Assembly (NCBI GenBank): GCA_018907035.1 | Contig: JACCIC010000001.1 | Span: 5,190,001-5,254,000 of the forward strand | Reading direction: 5' to 3' | Origin: Sycobia sp. Sy_11 | Lineage: Eukaryota > Arthropoda > Insecta > Hymenoptera > Epichrysomallidae | DNA: 64,000 nucleotides | Shown here: positions 1 to 11,930 of the stretch, piece by piece | Layout: every line of letters starts with the position of its first letter | How positions within the stretch are numbered: the first letter of the stretch is position 1 | Made by a program: the position numbers and the translations under genes | The notes under the pieces: generated by a model | The model's input: the letters and a program-made list of their open reading frames with translations, nothing else | What the model was told of the DNA's origin: nothing | The model's database searches: none

Positions 1-632
1 TTTCCAGACATATACAGGTAGAAATCACGATAGATAGTACCATACTGACAGTATACTTATCAAACGTATAAATCATATCGTGTAAATATGTGTTCGCATG
101 TATGATACCAGGATCAGGCAGCAGAAATGCCTTCGTTTATGCCATTTCCTAGAATTGCAGTTGAATGTCATTCAGATAGCCAGGATGGCGCCACTTTTTG
201 ATTGCAGAGGTCTTCTGTAAGTCAGATCTAGAGAGTTAATATATGCAAGGTTAAAATACACTTCGTTAAATTGACATCAATGATACCATCAAGCACGCAC
301 GGGGTACCATAATACATCTACCGTTGATCCTGACATGTAGGATACAATGGGAAGTGCGTTCTTTGATTTTCTTGATAATCTCCTGCAGATCCATCCATCC
401 TCCATCCTCCCTTTTAACCGAAGAACTCGCTCATATACAAGATTTACCATACTTCGTCTATAATAGTAATAATGATATAAATATACAATATCAAAAATGT
501 ACAATAAAAATAAAATATCTTTTATTTATTGTCACTGATAGGAATTGTATAAAGAAGTTACTATTTAAAAATAGTAATAAAAATAGATATATACACGATT
601 AAATTTACTAATATAATTTGTATGTATTACAG
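1..632. other. Probable intron 1 of SPL1, no coding signal
   Basis: This AT-rich stretch ends at the splice acceptor of SPL1 exon 2 (AG at 631-632). I searched it for a signal-peptide exon ending in phase 1 before a GT donor, as in the four downstream paralogues, and found none. First introns of the paralogues run from 0.34 to 4.4 kb, so exon 1 most likely lies upstream of the window. The open frames here are short and resemble nothing I recognise. Confidence 0.5.
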
Positions 633-2479
633 CTTCAGCTTTATACATGGAAGAACTGAGAGGTGGCGAATTTGCAAAAAATTATACTTTCTTGTACAAT
701 GTTTTGATTTTCAAAACAAAAAGTTCTTGGAAACTTCGCTCATTTCAATGTGGTGGTGGAATTATTTCGGACAAATTTGTACTATCTGCGGCCCATTGTT
801 TTATCTGGAATGTGAATGAAACCTATGCATTTTTGGTCTCTGCGGGTATGACCAATATAAACAGTGCCAATCAAATTCATTCATTCATCCATAAAATATA
901 TATGCCTTTTCAGGACAAATCACAACTATATGCTAATGATCTTGCAGTATCAGAGGTAAGATATTATTTAACCGAAAACTAATATTAATTTTATTTGTAT
1001 TTTAAGCTTATTGTTCCAGTTAGTATATATAGAAATATTTTACTTCTAATTATGATTATTCAAATTATATATAACAATTTTACTTAATTCCAAAATAAAA
1101 AATTTGATTTCGTTTGTTCAATTCTACTAGCAAATTTTGAAATGAAATTAATACAGGAAAGAAAAGGAAAATGTTAATCAGAACTCATTGTCCAACTATT
1201 TTGTTCTAGAAATCTACATAATCAGATTTTGCTATATTTTTAGCTGGTTCATAAACTAATAGAACTCAATAATAATTGGGTAGTCAGTATTCTTGCACTT
1301 CCGGATCATAATGAATCATTCATTTCTCAAAAAGGCGTAGTAACTGGATTTGGATATAATATGGTTGATATTGGTATCGATCCTAATACTGGAGAAGAAG
1401 TGATACGTTCAGGAAAAACAAGTGGTCTATTAAAATATGGAAATGTTACTATTATTGATAATGATAGTTGCAAAATACAGCATCCCACTGTGGTAACTGA
1501 TACACAAATGTGTGGAATCATGTCACCGTCTGTACCAGGAGAGCCAGCGGGTATATGCACGGTGAGAAACTTGATTATAAAAGAAAAAAAATTTTAATGA
1601 AGATAGTGATAGATAATTATTGATCGAAAACGGATGATAAAGCCGATTAAAAATGTATTAAGTATGAAATATTAAGTTTTTATTAGTTTTGCAATGTCTT
1701 ATACTAATACATAATGAAGAGGTTACAAAATTTATTATAATGTAAAATGAATTTCAAAAGGACTTCCATGATTTGTATTTTGCGATTTCAGTGATAAATT
1801 CTATTCAACTTACATTGATCTTAGAATATGTTTTTACTGCTGATATTTCTTATCTTCGCAATGTATGAAGAATTATAAGTTATAATAAAGCTAAACATAA
1901 TTAATTATTATGGATAAATTCATAAGTGTGAAAATTTTGAATGAAATTTACAAGTACTAACGTATGAAATGCCTCTTATCGAAACTCTTTCTTTTCATAT
2001 ATTTTAATCACACTGAATTGTGAAGTATTATAACATATATTTATTCTAAAAAATTTTTATTTACCCTTGTTTTAAAAATATATCAATTCCCTATATCAGA
2101 ATATTTTAGAAAATATTTTGAATTTCTGAAAGAAAAAGTTCAATGACGTATTAATATTTATAATATAATATATTCTACACTTATTATTATTACAATATAA
2201 TATATTTCAGAATTTCTATAGAACAGTTAAAACATATATTCATAAATATTTAATAATTTTTTGTAGTTCGACAACGGTGCCCCACTTGTTGTTGCTGGAA
2301 AATTTGTTGGAATCGCATCAAAAAAGAATCGAAATTGCAATGATACAGTTCGAGGTTGCATCTATACGAAGGTTTCACGTTACACACTATTTATCAAGGC
2401 AATTCTTGCAGGAAATCCATTACGAGGAACCTCCCGCTACAATAATGCTCGAGTACTATCATACTCAAGACCAATTTAG
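633..2479 (+). CDS. SPL1: S1 serine protease homologue, catalytic Ser replaced by Asn (5' partial)
   Basis: Three exons are visible: 633-955, 1244-1561 and 2267-2479 (stop TAG 2477-2479), joined by GT-AG introns. The phase-1 entry at 633 means a signal-peptide exon is missing upstream. Exon 2 begins SALYMEELRGG, where a protease would have (R)IVGG, and carries SAAHC (His57 present, Cys42-Cys58 pair visible) and NDLAV (Asp102 present). Exon 3 carries GFG, the Cys168/Cys182 region and GEPAGIC (Cys191). The last exon opens FDNGAP where GDSGGP is expected, so Ser195 is Asn, Gly193 is Phe and Gly197 is Ala. Residue 189 is Gly. A secreted, non-proteolytic homologue acting as cofactor, binder or decoy is inferred. 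A poly(A) signal AATAAA lies at 2512-2517. All frames are open, so this is not an obvious pseudogene. Confidence 0.85.
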
Positions 2480-2517
2480 TAGGCATGGAACAAACAACCA
2501 CACAGACACAAAATAAA

Positions 2518-3734
2518 AATGTCACTTATTGAATTCTAGATATGTAAGAAAACTTAATTAACATACGAAGATTGCCTCCAATAGATAAAATATTCAAATA
2601 TATTACGAGGCCGGAAGTAAGCAAAAACAACAGAAGAATTTAATCAAAAATTGAATACCACAAAGATTTCTCTCTCTCCTTCTCTCTCATTCTCTCTTCT
2701 TTTCCATCCCTGGTGAATGCTTACATACTCTGTCGTTCTCTTTAGATCGTACTTCTACTGTTATAACCTATCGTGTCTTTTGTCTTACGCTTCTATTCTT
2801 GAAATTTATCATTTATGCTCAAAATACCGGACTCAATCATTTCAGGAAACATAAAAAAACAAAATTATGTCAGATGAGATCCTTCTAACCACATGCATGG
2901 TATACATGAAATATAGCAAACACTAAAAGGGCGAATTAAAGTGATTTTTAAATACGATGTATATATATACATCGCATATATATACAATCGCGTATATTAG
3001 AATCCTATGTAAAATATAATACAGTACGATATGTAATTTATTATAAATATAATATGTAAGATAAAGCAGTTAATTATTATTACACTAAAAATTTTAATTT
3101 AATTATTACAAAATCCAACTAACTTAGTAAACAAAATGTTTATTAAATTTCCTTTTTATGCCATCCATTAATTCATACCTAAGTGTCATTTTTTGAAGTT
3201 TAGCCTAACAAACTATGGGCAAATAGCTACCATCTCCCACTTTACAGCTTAAAAAAAATCAAATTTTTGCAAGTAATATAAGAAGGTGCTTGCGTCACCT
3301 TTTGCTAACGTGGGGTTCATTTCAGACACGTATATTAGGTATAGGACATAATTACAACGGCGTGAATGCAGTTTCAAAGTCGCATAAATAAAAGGTGCAT
3401 ATATGACAATAGTTCAAAAATTTTCAGCAGTCGGTCAAAGAGGGAGGGAAGTAAAATATTGGGAATTAGGGTCTAAATAATAAATGTATTAATTTATATT
3501 TAATAATTATAATTTATTTCAAGAAAACAAGAAATGGAAAGCACGACTGTTCTATGCAAGTAACTACTCACAACTAACTAATAGAGACTTGCAGATGCAG
3601 TCTTATAGAGGTGTGTAGAATGAAAAGGTCTCCTGAGATGCAGGAGGTGCCATAAACATTTATGACGGACGACAATGCTTGTATACATAGGAAATAGAGG
3701 GATATTTATTTTTGCACCCGGCATATATATATTA
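2518..3734. other. SPL1-SPL2 intergenic DNA, left part
   Basis: AT-rich sequence downstream of SPL1 with a short pyrimidine-rich CT stretch near 2670-2700 and a small palindromic ATATAT motif near 2957-2990. I see no gene, RNA gene or recognisable transposon here. Confidence 0.5.
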
Positions 3735-4978
3735 GGAGTGTGAATAAGTTTTTCCCGTTTTTTGTAAGAGATGGCGCCACCAATACTGTGCGAGTATTCA
3801 ATGGTTACATATGTCATAATCAAAGCTTATCCATCCATACTAACACATTAGTTAAAATTTTTTCGCATCATAAATTTTTGTCGACGTCATTTGCGGGAAG
3901 TTTCACTTTATTGGTTCAATATGAAGAAATCTGCTGCCGAGACGCATCGATTGCTTCAGGAGGCTTATGGAGAAGGTTGTGTCGATGATTCAAGTGTTCG
4001 CGGATGGTTTCGACGCTTCAAAAGCGGTGATTTCGACGTGGAAGACAAGGAGCGTTCCGGGCGGCCGCAAATCTTTGAAGATCGAGAATTGGCGACTTTG
4101 CTTGATGAAGATTCTTGTCAAACGCAAGAAGAACTTGCTGAAGCATTGGGAGTTGACCGAACAACCATTTCCAAGCGTTTGAAAGCCATGGGAATGATCC
4201 AAAAGCAAGGAAATTGGGTGCCGTACGAACTGAAGCTGAGAGACGTCGAACGGCGTTTTTTCACTTGCGAACAGCTGCTTCAGCGACATAAAAGAAAGGG
4301 TTTTCTGCATCGTATCGTGACTGGCGATGAAAAGTGGGTACGTTACGATAATCCGAAGCGAAGAAAATCATGGGGACTACCCGGCCATGCATCATCATCG
4401 ACGGCCAAGCCAAATATTCATGGCGCCAAGCTCATGCTCTGTATATGGTGGGACCAGCTAGGTGTGGTTTACTATGAGCTTCTGAAACCGAATGAAAGGA
4501 TCACAGGCGAGGTCTATCGACGACAATTGATGCGTTTGAGCCGCGCACTGCGACAATACTCCGACAAACGGCCACAATACTCCGACAGGCACGACAAAGT
4601 TATTTTGCAACATGACAATGCTCGCCCACATGTTGCACCGCCGGTGAAAACATACTTAGAAACGCTCAAATGGGAAGTCCTACCCCACCCGCCGTATAGT
4701 CCAGACGTTGCTCCGTCTGATTACCATCTCTTCAGATCGATGACGCATGGCCTGGCTGACCAGCACTTCCATTCCTACGAGGAAGCCAAAAAATGGGTGG
4801 ATGACTGGATAGAGGCCAAACCGGTCGAATTTTTTCGCAACGGGATTCGTATGTTGCCAGAAAGATGGGAAAAAGTTGTAGCTAGCGATGGCCAATACTT
4901 TCAATAATTCATTTGTAACCATTTTTTCACAATAAAGGCTCAAAATTTGAAAAAAAACGGGAAAGACTTATTCACATA
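3735..4978 (+). mobile_element. Near-complete mariner (Tc1/mariner superfamily) element
   Basis: Terminal inverted repeats flank a transposase frame. The 25-nt left repeat at 3739-3763 (starting TGTGAATAAG) matches the reverse complement of 4952-4976 at 24 of 25 positions. A TA dinucleotide follows the right repeat (4977-4978). On the left the nearest TA is at 3733-3734, so either the outermost few bases are part of the repeat or one target-site TA has mutated. At about 1.24 kb it has the usual size of a full mariner. It lies between SPL1 and SPL2. Confidence 0.9.
3921..4907 (+). CDS. Mariner transposase, D,D34D, 328 residues from first ATG
   Basis: A cut-and-paste transposase acting at TA sites. 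The paired helix-turn-helix region occupies roughly residues 1-95 (WFRRFKSGDFDVED and the linker GRP). The catalytic domain shows TGDEKW (first Asp), HDNARPH (second Asp) and YSPDVAPSDYHLF (third Asp), with exactly 34 residues between the last two, the mariner signature. No stop or frameshift interrupts it. The start is a problem: mariner-like similarity (REVSLYWFN) continues upstream of the ATG at 3921, but the in-frame sequence back to a TAG at 3849-3851 has no ATG. The native start was probably lost, so translation from 3921 would lack the first DNA-binding helix. A 14-nt direct repeat (ACAATACTCCGACA at 4553 and 4574) adds residues before HDKVILQ. Confidence 0.9.
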   Translation: MKKSAAETHRLLQEAYGEGCVDDSSVRGWFRRFKSGDFDVEDKERSGRPQIFEDRELATLLDEDSCQTQEELAEALGVDRTTISKRLKAMGMIQKQGNWVPYELKLRDVERRFFTCEQLLQRHKRKGFLHRIVTGDEKWVRYDNPKRRKSWGLPGHASSSTAKPNIHGAKLMLCIWWDQLGVVYYELLKPNERITGEVYRRQLMRLSRALRQYSDKRPQYSDRHDKVILQHDNARPHVAPPVKTYLETLKWEVLPHPPYSPDVAPSDYHLFRSMTHGLADQHFHSYEEAKKWVDDWIEAKPVEFFRNGIRMLPERWEKVVASDGQYFQ

Positions 4979-5560
4979 ACTGATATTATGTATATGTCGG
5001 GGAAACCCAACATAAAACTGTATTTTAACAAACGTGGATGAAATTACGATATAATGTTTCTAAGGACTGAAAAGGAAATGGAATGGTTGGTATATCGTAT
5101 TTGGCGTTATGATATCACTAAGATGTGTCATACGAATCAAGATTACATTGCCGTAGAATAAACGTTCTATATTTCTAGGTTTATTCTCCGCTGTTCATAT
5201 CATAGCAAATGTATTTAACAAAACGCCATCAAATTTTGGCGTATTTGTTCCGTCGATTTTATGCAAATCCTGTGATTACTGAATTTGTACTTTGTACGTA
5301 CTTCCTATTATAGCTTGCAATCGTATGAAAATATACCTATATACTTCCAATCGCCACTCCTCAAATTGTAGATAATAGTTTCTACTTATTGTAAAAAAGA
5401 TAAGTTCTATATATTATATTGAGACATAATTCAAATGATTTTTCTATTTTATAATTTTAATTATTAAGTAATTAATTATCAACTAACTAAATTGTAAACT
5501 TTATTCTCCTGATAGAAATTATATAACTAATTTTTTGGAGACAATATAGTTGTATGCAAT
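4979..5560. other. AT-rich intergenic DNA
   Basis: No gene is visible. The part around 5,281-5,450 resembles 39,390-39,540 within SPL5 intron 3, with shared words such as TTATTG(T/C)AAAAAAGATA, so an unnamed dispersed repeat or duplicated flank is present. Confidence 0.4.
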
Positions 5561-5578
5561 GGTATTCTTATATATCAA

Positions 5579-5990
5579 ATGATCGTTAACCGTAAAACAC
5601 GGAATAAAGGTACATTTTTGGACTGCTTCTCAAAGCAGGGATTCGGTACGTTGCACCTGTTTATTGACAACCTAAATGACGAGAAAATGAAAAAAATCTA
5701 TAAAAAGTCTATACTGCCATCAACCAAAGATGGTTCATCAGAAAAAATGAAGATTGGATTCTGCAGGAGGACAATGATCCTAAACACCGCAGCAAGTTCA
5801 GTACTGAGTGGAAGACTCGATCTGACATCGTTACATTGAATAGGCCATCGTGGTCGCTCAATGCAAACCCCATTGAAAATGTGTGGGCATATATTAAACA
5901 GAAGCTTTGTAGAAGACGTACAATACGTATTCTATTTTGTAGAATACGCCGTCAAATTAGTAGAAAGCATGCCCCGGTGATGCCAGGCAA
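5579..5990 (+). pseudogene. Tc1-like transposase fragment with frameshift
   Basis: Two overlapping frames together read as the C-terminal half of a Tc1-family transposase. The first frame runs to about 5760. The second continues from there as ILQEDNDPKHRSKF and then NANPIENVWAYIKQKL, the hallmark of the DD34E group (second Asp in DNDPKH, Glu in PIENVW). One frameshift near 5,760 and the absence of the N-terminal DNA-binding domain show it is dead. Inverted repeats were not located. The element lies downstream of the mariner in the same intergenic gap. Confidence 0.8.
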
Positions 5991-6482
5991 TTATCGACGC
6001 CGGCGGTGACTGAACACATATTCACCGAATAGCATTATCGTTTGTAATGTGTACAATGTATATATAAATATGAAAGTATCATCAAATAATCAATAAATTA
6101 ACACAAGCACGCTCTTACTGGACAGACTGTCTATTATACCATAGTTTTTGCGCCATAAATCAAAGGTATATTTTTCAATGTTAGGGCATCATTATAACAT
6201 TACATTTTTCTTATTTATCAACAATTAATGCTTTCAGAATTATAGTTAAACAAGCAGTATCATTCCTGTATAATTAATTATTATTAAGGTAATTGAACAA
6301 TACGCTGGGATGTTTGATTATGACCATAAGAAAATAACAATACAAAAAATATTTATATGAAAAATTGAATTTAATAAATCAAAATATAATTAAGACAATA
6401 ATCTTTGCTAAGCAGAGATCAGAAAAGAATGTATATGTCCGCTAGCTCATACAACACTTTTTTAAACTCTACTGCCCTCTAA

Positions 6483-6653
6483 ATGGAGTCCAATTTCGAT
6501 AAGCCTGACTCGCCGAACGCAGCCCAAACTCTTGCGCAGCCTGACGGTCGGAGAGCTCGAGGTAGCAAGCCGAACACGTCACCTGATTTCGATCTTTCCA
6601 ACATCTTCCCAAAGCTAGAATACAACCTATCTGAATATAAGTCCGTAGAATAG
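6483..6653 (+). other. Small GC-richer ORF of unknown origin, 56 residues
   Basis: An ATG at 6483 opens a 56-residue frame ending with TAG at 6651-6653. Its product is polar and Pro/Ser/Asp-rich (starts MESNFDKPDSPNAAQ). It is clearly GC-richer than its surroundings. No signal peptide, membrane segment or motif is visible. It could be the N-terminus of a degraded retrotransposon ORF1 or a chance frame; I do not recognise it. Confidence 0.25.
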
Positions 6654-7179
6654 CTTTTTTAACGAAAATATTGGGAAACTCCCGTCACAGCACCGATCAT
6701 TGCTTTTAGGAAGCATAACCTATTTACCAATTTTGAAAACCTCAAGGTTTTCCTGTAGCAACTTATGTGTAGTTCCGTATACAAGCTATTTTAAGGCAAA
6801 ATCATTGGTTTTCCCGTCACGGCACGGATCAAACATGTACCTTATGTGTACATATAGTTGTGCTTATAGCGAGAGTTCGCTCGCGATCGTTTCTATAAAC
6901 TATAATTTTAGTAACTATGATTCTTCTTTCTCACGTAATAAACAACCACGAAGTAATTTTTCGTGACTTACTATTTTAATACGAATATCTCTAAATTTCC
7001 AATCTCTGCTGTACATTAGTTTAACATCATCATTCGCTGAATTGCTGACGCACGTGAAGCCGCTTTGTCCGAAGTTCAAGAGTCCAAGAGATCACGTTAC
7101 ATTTCCCTTTTCTATATGGGACTCGGTATGGCCATATAGAAAACGTATATTGTTTATTTATAATATATACTATTTTGAG

Positions 7180-7181
<2 letters not shown>

Positions 7182-7232
<51 letters not shown>
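7182..7232. repeat. (TA)n microsatellite
   Basis: About 25 uninterrupted TA units. No promoter or gene start is attached. Confidence 0.95.
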
Positions 7233-7235
<3 letters not shown>

Positions 7236-7756
7236 GCGAGAAACGTTATCTAAAGATTTTTATTGCTAAAGCTATTTTATTATCTAAAGATATTTATTTT
7301 TATTGCATTAATTCTTGATTACAATTATACTTGAAACTATATTAAATTGAACTCTACATAAATACTTAATAGAATTACGAGAAATCTTACAAAATACAAG
7401 GTATACATACATATATTGAATTCATAACAATTTTAAATTAAATATTACAAACTTTTGTTAACATAATAGAATTACAAACTAAAACATTTAAGAACATATT
7501 GAAACTTTCAAAATAAAACATTAAAAAAATAGATATAAAAATTAATATATGTAAAATGTATCTAAAATTACAAATTAAATATTAAAATAGATATAAAATT
7601 ACTCATTAAAACTTTTACTTTTTTAAAATAAAAGTTCTTGTGAGTTCGTAACAATTAATATTCCTTATATGTAAAAAATTGACTGAATAAAGAGGTTGAA
7701 TATATTGAATAATTATACACGAATAATATTAGGTATTCTCATTTAAATTCGTTATT

Positions 7757-7759
<3 letters not shown>

Positions 7760-7815
<56 letters not shown>
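7760..7815. repeat. (TA)n microsatellite just upstream of SPL2
   Basis: About 28 AT units ending 70 bp before the SPL2 start codon (7885), so it lies in the presumed promoter/5' UTR interval. Length variation here could affect expression; that is inference. Confidence 0.95.
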
Positions 7816-7816
<1 letters not shown>

Positions 7817-7884
7817 CTTGCTATTATCTTTATTAATTATATAGTGACAAAATAGTTTTGAAATAAGAAACGTATTATCAAAAA

Positions 7885-10800
7885 ATGAAGTTATTTCTTT
7901 TTATAATATTTCTAGTTTATTTGTTCAATCAGGGTAAGCCTGTCAAATTCTAAACTTTTTATAGATTCCTATTATACATTTTCATCTAAGTTTAATAGGT
8001 ATTTTCATTACAAAATATGTCAGTATTTTGTTCTAAATGCTTGGTTTAAAGAAACTGAACTTTTCCAGATGTCGCGTGAGAAAACATATCAATTAGTTCA
8101 ATTTAAAATCTTATCAATTTCGCTAGAGACTTCTCTACAGAAATATAAAATCTATTAGTTTTTAGTGAAAAAGTAAATGTATGCAGTGTATTGCGAGTGA
8201 TCTATTAACTTAATGAGGAAAATTCGAAGTTATATAAGACATTTACGCAAAAAATCGAAAGAAAAAAGAAAACGTACATGTTTATAAATATTAAATAATT
8301 TTCTAAATAATAATTTTTTTTCACCGGTTGTGTACGAGTTTCGACGAATAGTCCCATTTAGCCTAACAATAGTATTAATATTTAATATAATAATAAATAT
8401 TTTTATTAATTCTACAGTATTTATACTTTAATATATTATACTAAAATAATGAAAGTCAATCTGTCCCTGTTTATGATCACCCCCGAAGAATCGAAAATAA
8501 AATTTACTTACTTACAACTTTAAAACTTACTACTAAAAATAAAATTAAAATTATAATAGTTTTGATCGAACTTGCTCTGGGCTCTTGGGATGATTGGGTT
8601 TTATTTTCGACGTCATAAGTATATATTCACGAATCATTATCAGCGGTAACTCATGCTCAAATTATCCGAAAAAATAGCATGGCATATGCCAACTGATATG
8701 CTAACTTAAAAGGGCACTTAGTGAATCGGATATGATTTTGTAGTTAACATGAGGACGTCGTAGGGATAATCGAGAGCAATATTTAATGAAACGCTTTCTC
8801 TGTGAATATTGACCTTTCTGCCGCATGCTTATTTTGGTTTTTATGTTTAGTTCTCTAGAAATATAGCCGGCTGCTACTGTAATCCGTGAATATCGTATAG
8901 CAATTAGGATTATTGTTTAAGGCCTCGGTGAGTTTTGATATGTTGATATTTGGGGAACTCTGTATTGAATAACCAATTTGAGTATTGATGTTGATATTAC
9001 CTCTGTACGTATCGTATTCTTTTTCATATATTTCCAGTTTATTGAATGTGTATAATATTTTTGAAGTAACATTGATAACGTCCTCGATGCATTTTTGAAT
9101 CAAATAATTTAATTGTACTTTTGTCGACTGCTTATATACCAATTAATAAATATTTTTTCATTGGTCTTACAGTCCAATCAAATCAATCGAAACGAATATG
9201 TAACAATATCAATACATTTCTACATTAACATTAATACATCAATACACAAAAATAATCAAAATAAAAATAAAAATTAAATTAAAAATTATAATGACAGTCA
9301 GACTGTCCTTATTTACAGTCACCCCGTAGACTAATCTGAAAATAAAATATCAGCTGAAATTTTTTTTTTCATACTGTCCCCAACACCCTTACCTAATTGA
9401 AGATCCAGTCCAATATTTCGAGCTCGCTACGGCTCCTCATCAGTCCCTAATGTGGTGTTGGGGACAGTCAGATTGCACTTTACTAGCAAAAAAAAAAACA
9501 AAAATTTTCAGCTAATATTTAAAGGTGGTATATGTATAGGTAGAATAGTATAGGTAGGCTAGATAGGTAGAATAAGTATAGATAGATAGTACTCTCCGTT
9601 AACATTATTTTTATAATACTTCCAACTAGCGTGATATGCATTAAAGTCTCCCATTAATATACTATAATTATTTGAAGAACGTACGTTATCGATAATAGAA
9701 TCCCATTACGACTGTGAGAGATTTGCACCTGGAGATCTATAACATTCGAGTAAATCTAGACTAAGGCTTACATTTACTGTAGTAATACCGTACATCTTGA
9801 CTGTTTCATTGGGTGATTTTAAATGAGAAAGTTCTTTGAATAGAAGATTCTTTTATTAAGAATAAGATAGCGCCGCCTCTGATCTGGGTTCTGTCTTGAC
9901 GATACAGGTTGAATCTAGCAAAATTTACTTTTTGATGTTCACATAGCCATGTCTCAATACAAACGAATATATAGATATTTTTAAAAGTGTGTTCTATCTC
10001 TTCTTTATGACTTAAAATACTTCGAGAATTCCAATATAGAATTTTTAAATCTGGATTGCTTATATTCATTGGGTCGTATTGTATTTATTTATATGATTTT
10101 TTTGTTGTGCTGAGTTTTCCCAAGGATTCTATCTTGCTTATAATTTTTGTAAACTTGTTTTTTAAGTTTCTCTGTTGATAGATTTCCCTTAGCATATTGG
10201 AGATTTTTAGATGATTGTTGTTATATATTTTAATAGTGTCTTGTATGATAGGATTATTATAGGCCACATTAATAAAATTGATTAAGCGGTCGAAATTAAG
10301 AGGAAATCTGTCTTGATCAGTTTCAACGCTTGTCTTGACTGGTTGGTGATCAATAGATAAATTCTTGATTTTTTTCATTTTGTTATTTATTTCTTATTAA
10401 CACTTTTTTGTGTTAGCTTTAGGAATTTGAAATTCTTGTTTTTCAAATTTGTCAATACTAGTATCTACTTGAGTAAGTGAATAGGTGGTTGATTCTGAGT
10501 CTGAATCGTTAATTTCTTGATGTAGTCAGTGAGATTGTGAAGATAATGATAAAGGCCGTTTGACTCCGAATTCAATGTTTATATTGGAATCCGTGTTTAG
10601 TTTTTCTGCTGCTGCTTCTAATAATCTTGGAGTATTTATATTATTAGTATGATTGTCTTTCAAGAAATCCATATTTGTTGTCGAATCCGTAGATGGTTTG
10701 ATTGAATGTTTGTTGTAGTAATTTCGTTTGCCGCTCTAGGACAATTTTTTGCAAAGAAAACACATTAATTTTTCGGAAGATAGAAAAATCCAGTAGAATG

Positions 10801-11863
10801 TATTTTTGTAAGTTACAGTTATTGAATTTGGAATTGTGTTGATATCTGCTGGGTGTATAAATATTTATCTTCAAAAACTGTGAACATTCGGTAATGTAAG
10901 TTCACTTAAACCAGTTCTTATAAATAACATTTTTGATTCTAAACGAATTTGTTTTTCTTTTCATTTGGTTTTTATTATCTCTTGAGCAATTTCAGAATAT
11001 ACATTTGATAAAATAATTCGTTTTGATCTAGATTTCAGAGGTAATATATTGACATTCGAGGTTCCAAGTTTGATCGTTTTATATTTTTCTAGAATTTCAT
11101 GTACAATTTGTTTTGATTGAAAGTATATATATACTCTATTGTTCGAAATTCTAGCAACAAATTTTATGTTTAATTTATTGGTGATTTTCATAATTGGACA
11201 AACGTAATCCTTTACTGTGAAACCTTCAACTGCTTCAAGAACTATAGCATTGTCACGCTTCAAAAAATTGGTGCACTGGCTACCATTTGAGTAGCTCATT
11301 TCTGTATATTGGGATGCACTCGAATACTGATTAACACTTTCTGATGAATGCTGCCCCCTGTAGTCAGTGGGCGGTGACTGAGCACCTCCAACAGGGGAAG
11401 TGCTCATATTTTTTAAAGAAATTTACTCACTTATCGTTACCACAACACTGTATATTCGATCAGAACTGAATTATTATATTAAACTATATATACTTTCGCG
11501 CAAACTCGAAATCGAGGGACGTGTTTACAAACACGTCTGTTCACGACAACGGATACGACAAAACTCTCATCAGTTGTTGATGTGCTAGGACGTCTAGGAC
11601 AAGGTTCGTATTCGACATCCTCTCGGCCTTCTTGGAACAGTTTGTACCACTTACACACATTCTTTTTACTTAAGGTAGACTCACCGTATGCAACTATTAA
11701 CATTTTAAGAGTTTTAGTCACAAATAAATAATGTTATAGAGCCGTTATAAAGCCGTGAATTTATGCTCAGTAAACATGTACCAATACAAAGTAAAACAAT
11801 CGATATTCGAACGAACGTATGTTTCGATATTTGCAAAGTCACATTATTATTTGAATGCACCTC

Positions 11864-11930
<67 letters not shown>

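Larger units (their letters stand above)
8855..11510 (-). mobile_element. Broken non-LTR retrotransposon (LINE), minus strand
   Basis: Read on the minus strand from about 11510. ORF1 begins at 11407 with a gag-like protein (KRDNAIVLEAVEGFTVKDYV), decays through 10874-10644, and ends in the segment 10378-10085. ORF2 starts at 10069 with an AP-endonuclease N-terminus (LKILYWNSRSI, then VCIETWL) and continues to MGDFNAYHASW near 9660-9625. Most of the reverse transcriptase is missing. The segment 9142-8855 resumes with the linker before RNase H and the first motif as IFTDYS instead of IFTDGS. A Penelope-type repeat separates these two parts. The element is therefore frameshifted, internally deleted and interrupted, and cannot be autonomous. 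It lies in SPL2 intron 1, antisense to the gene. The jockey/R1-like grouping is by eye. Confidence 0.8.
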
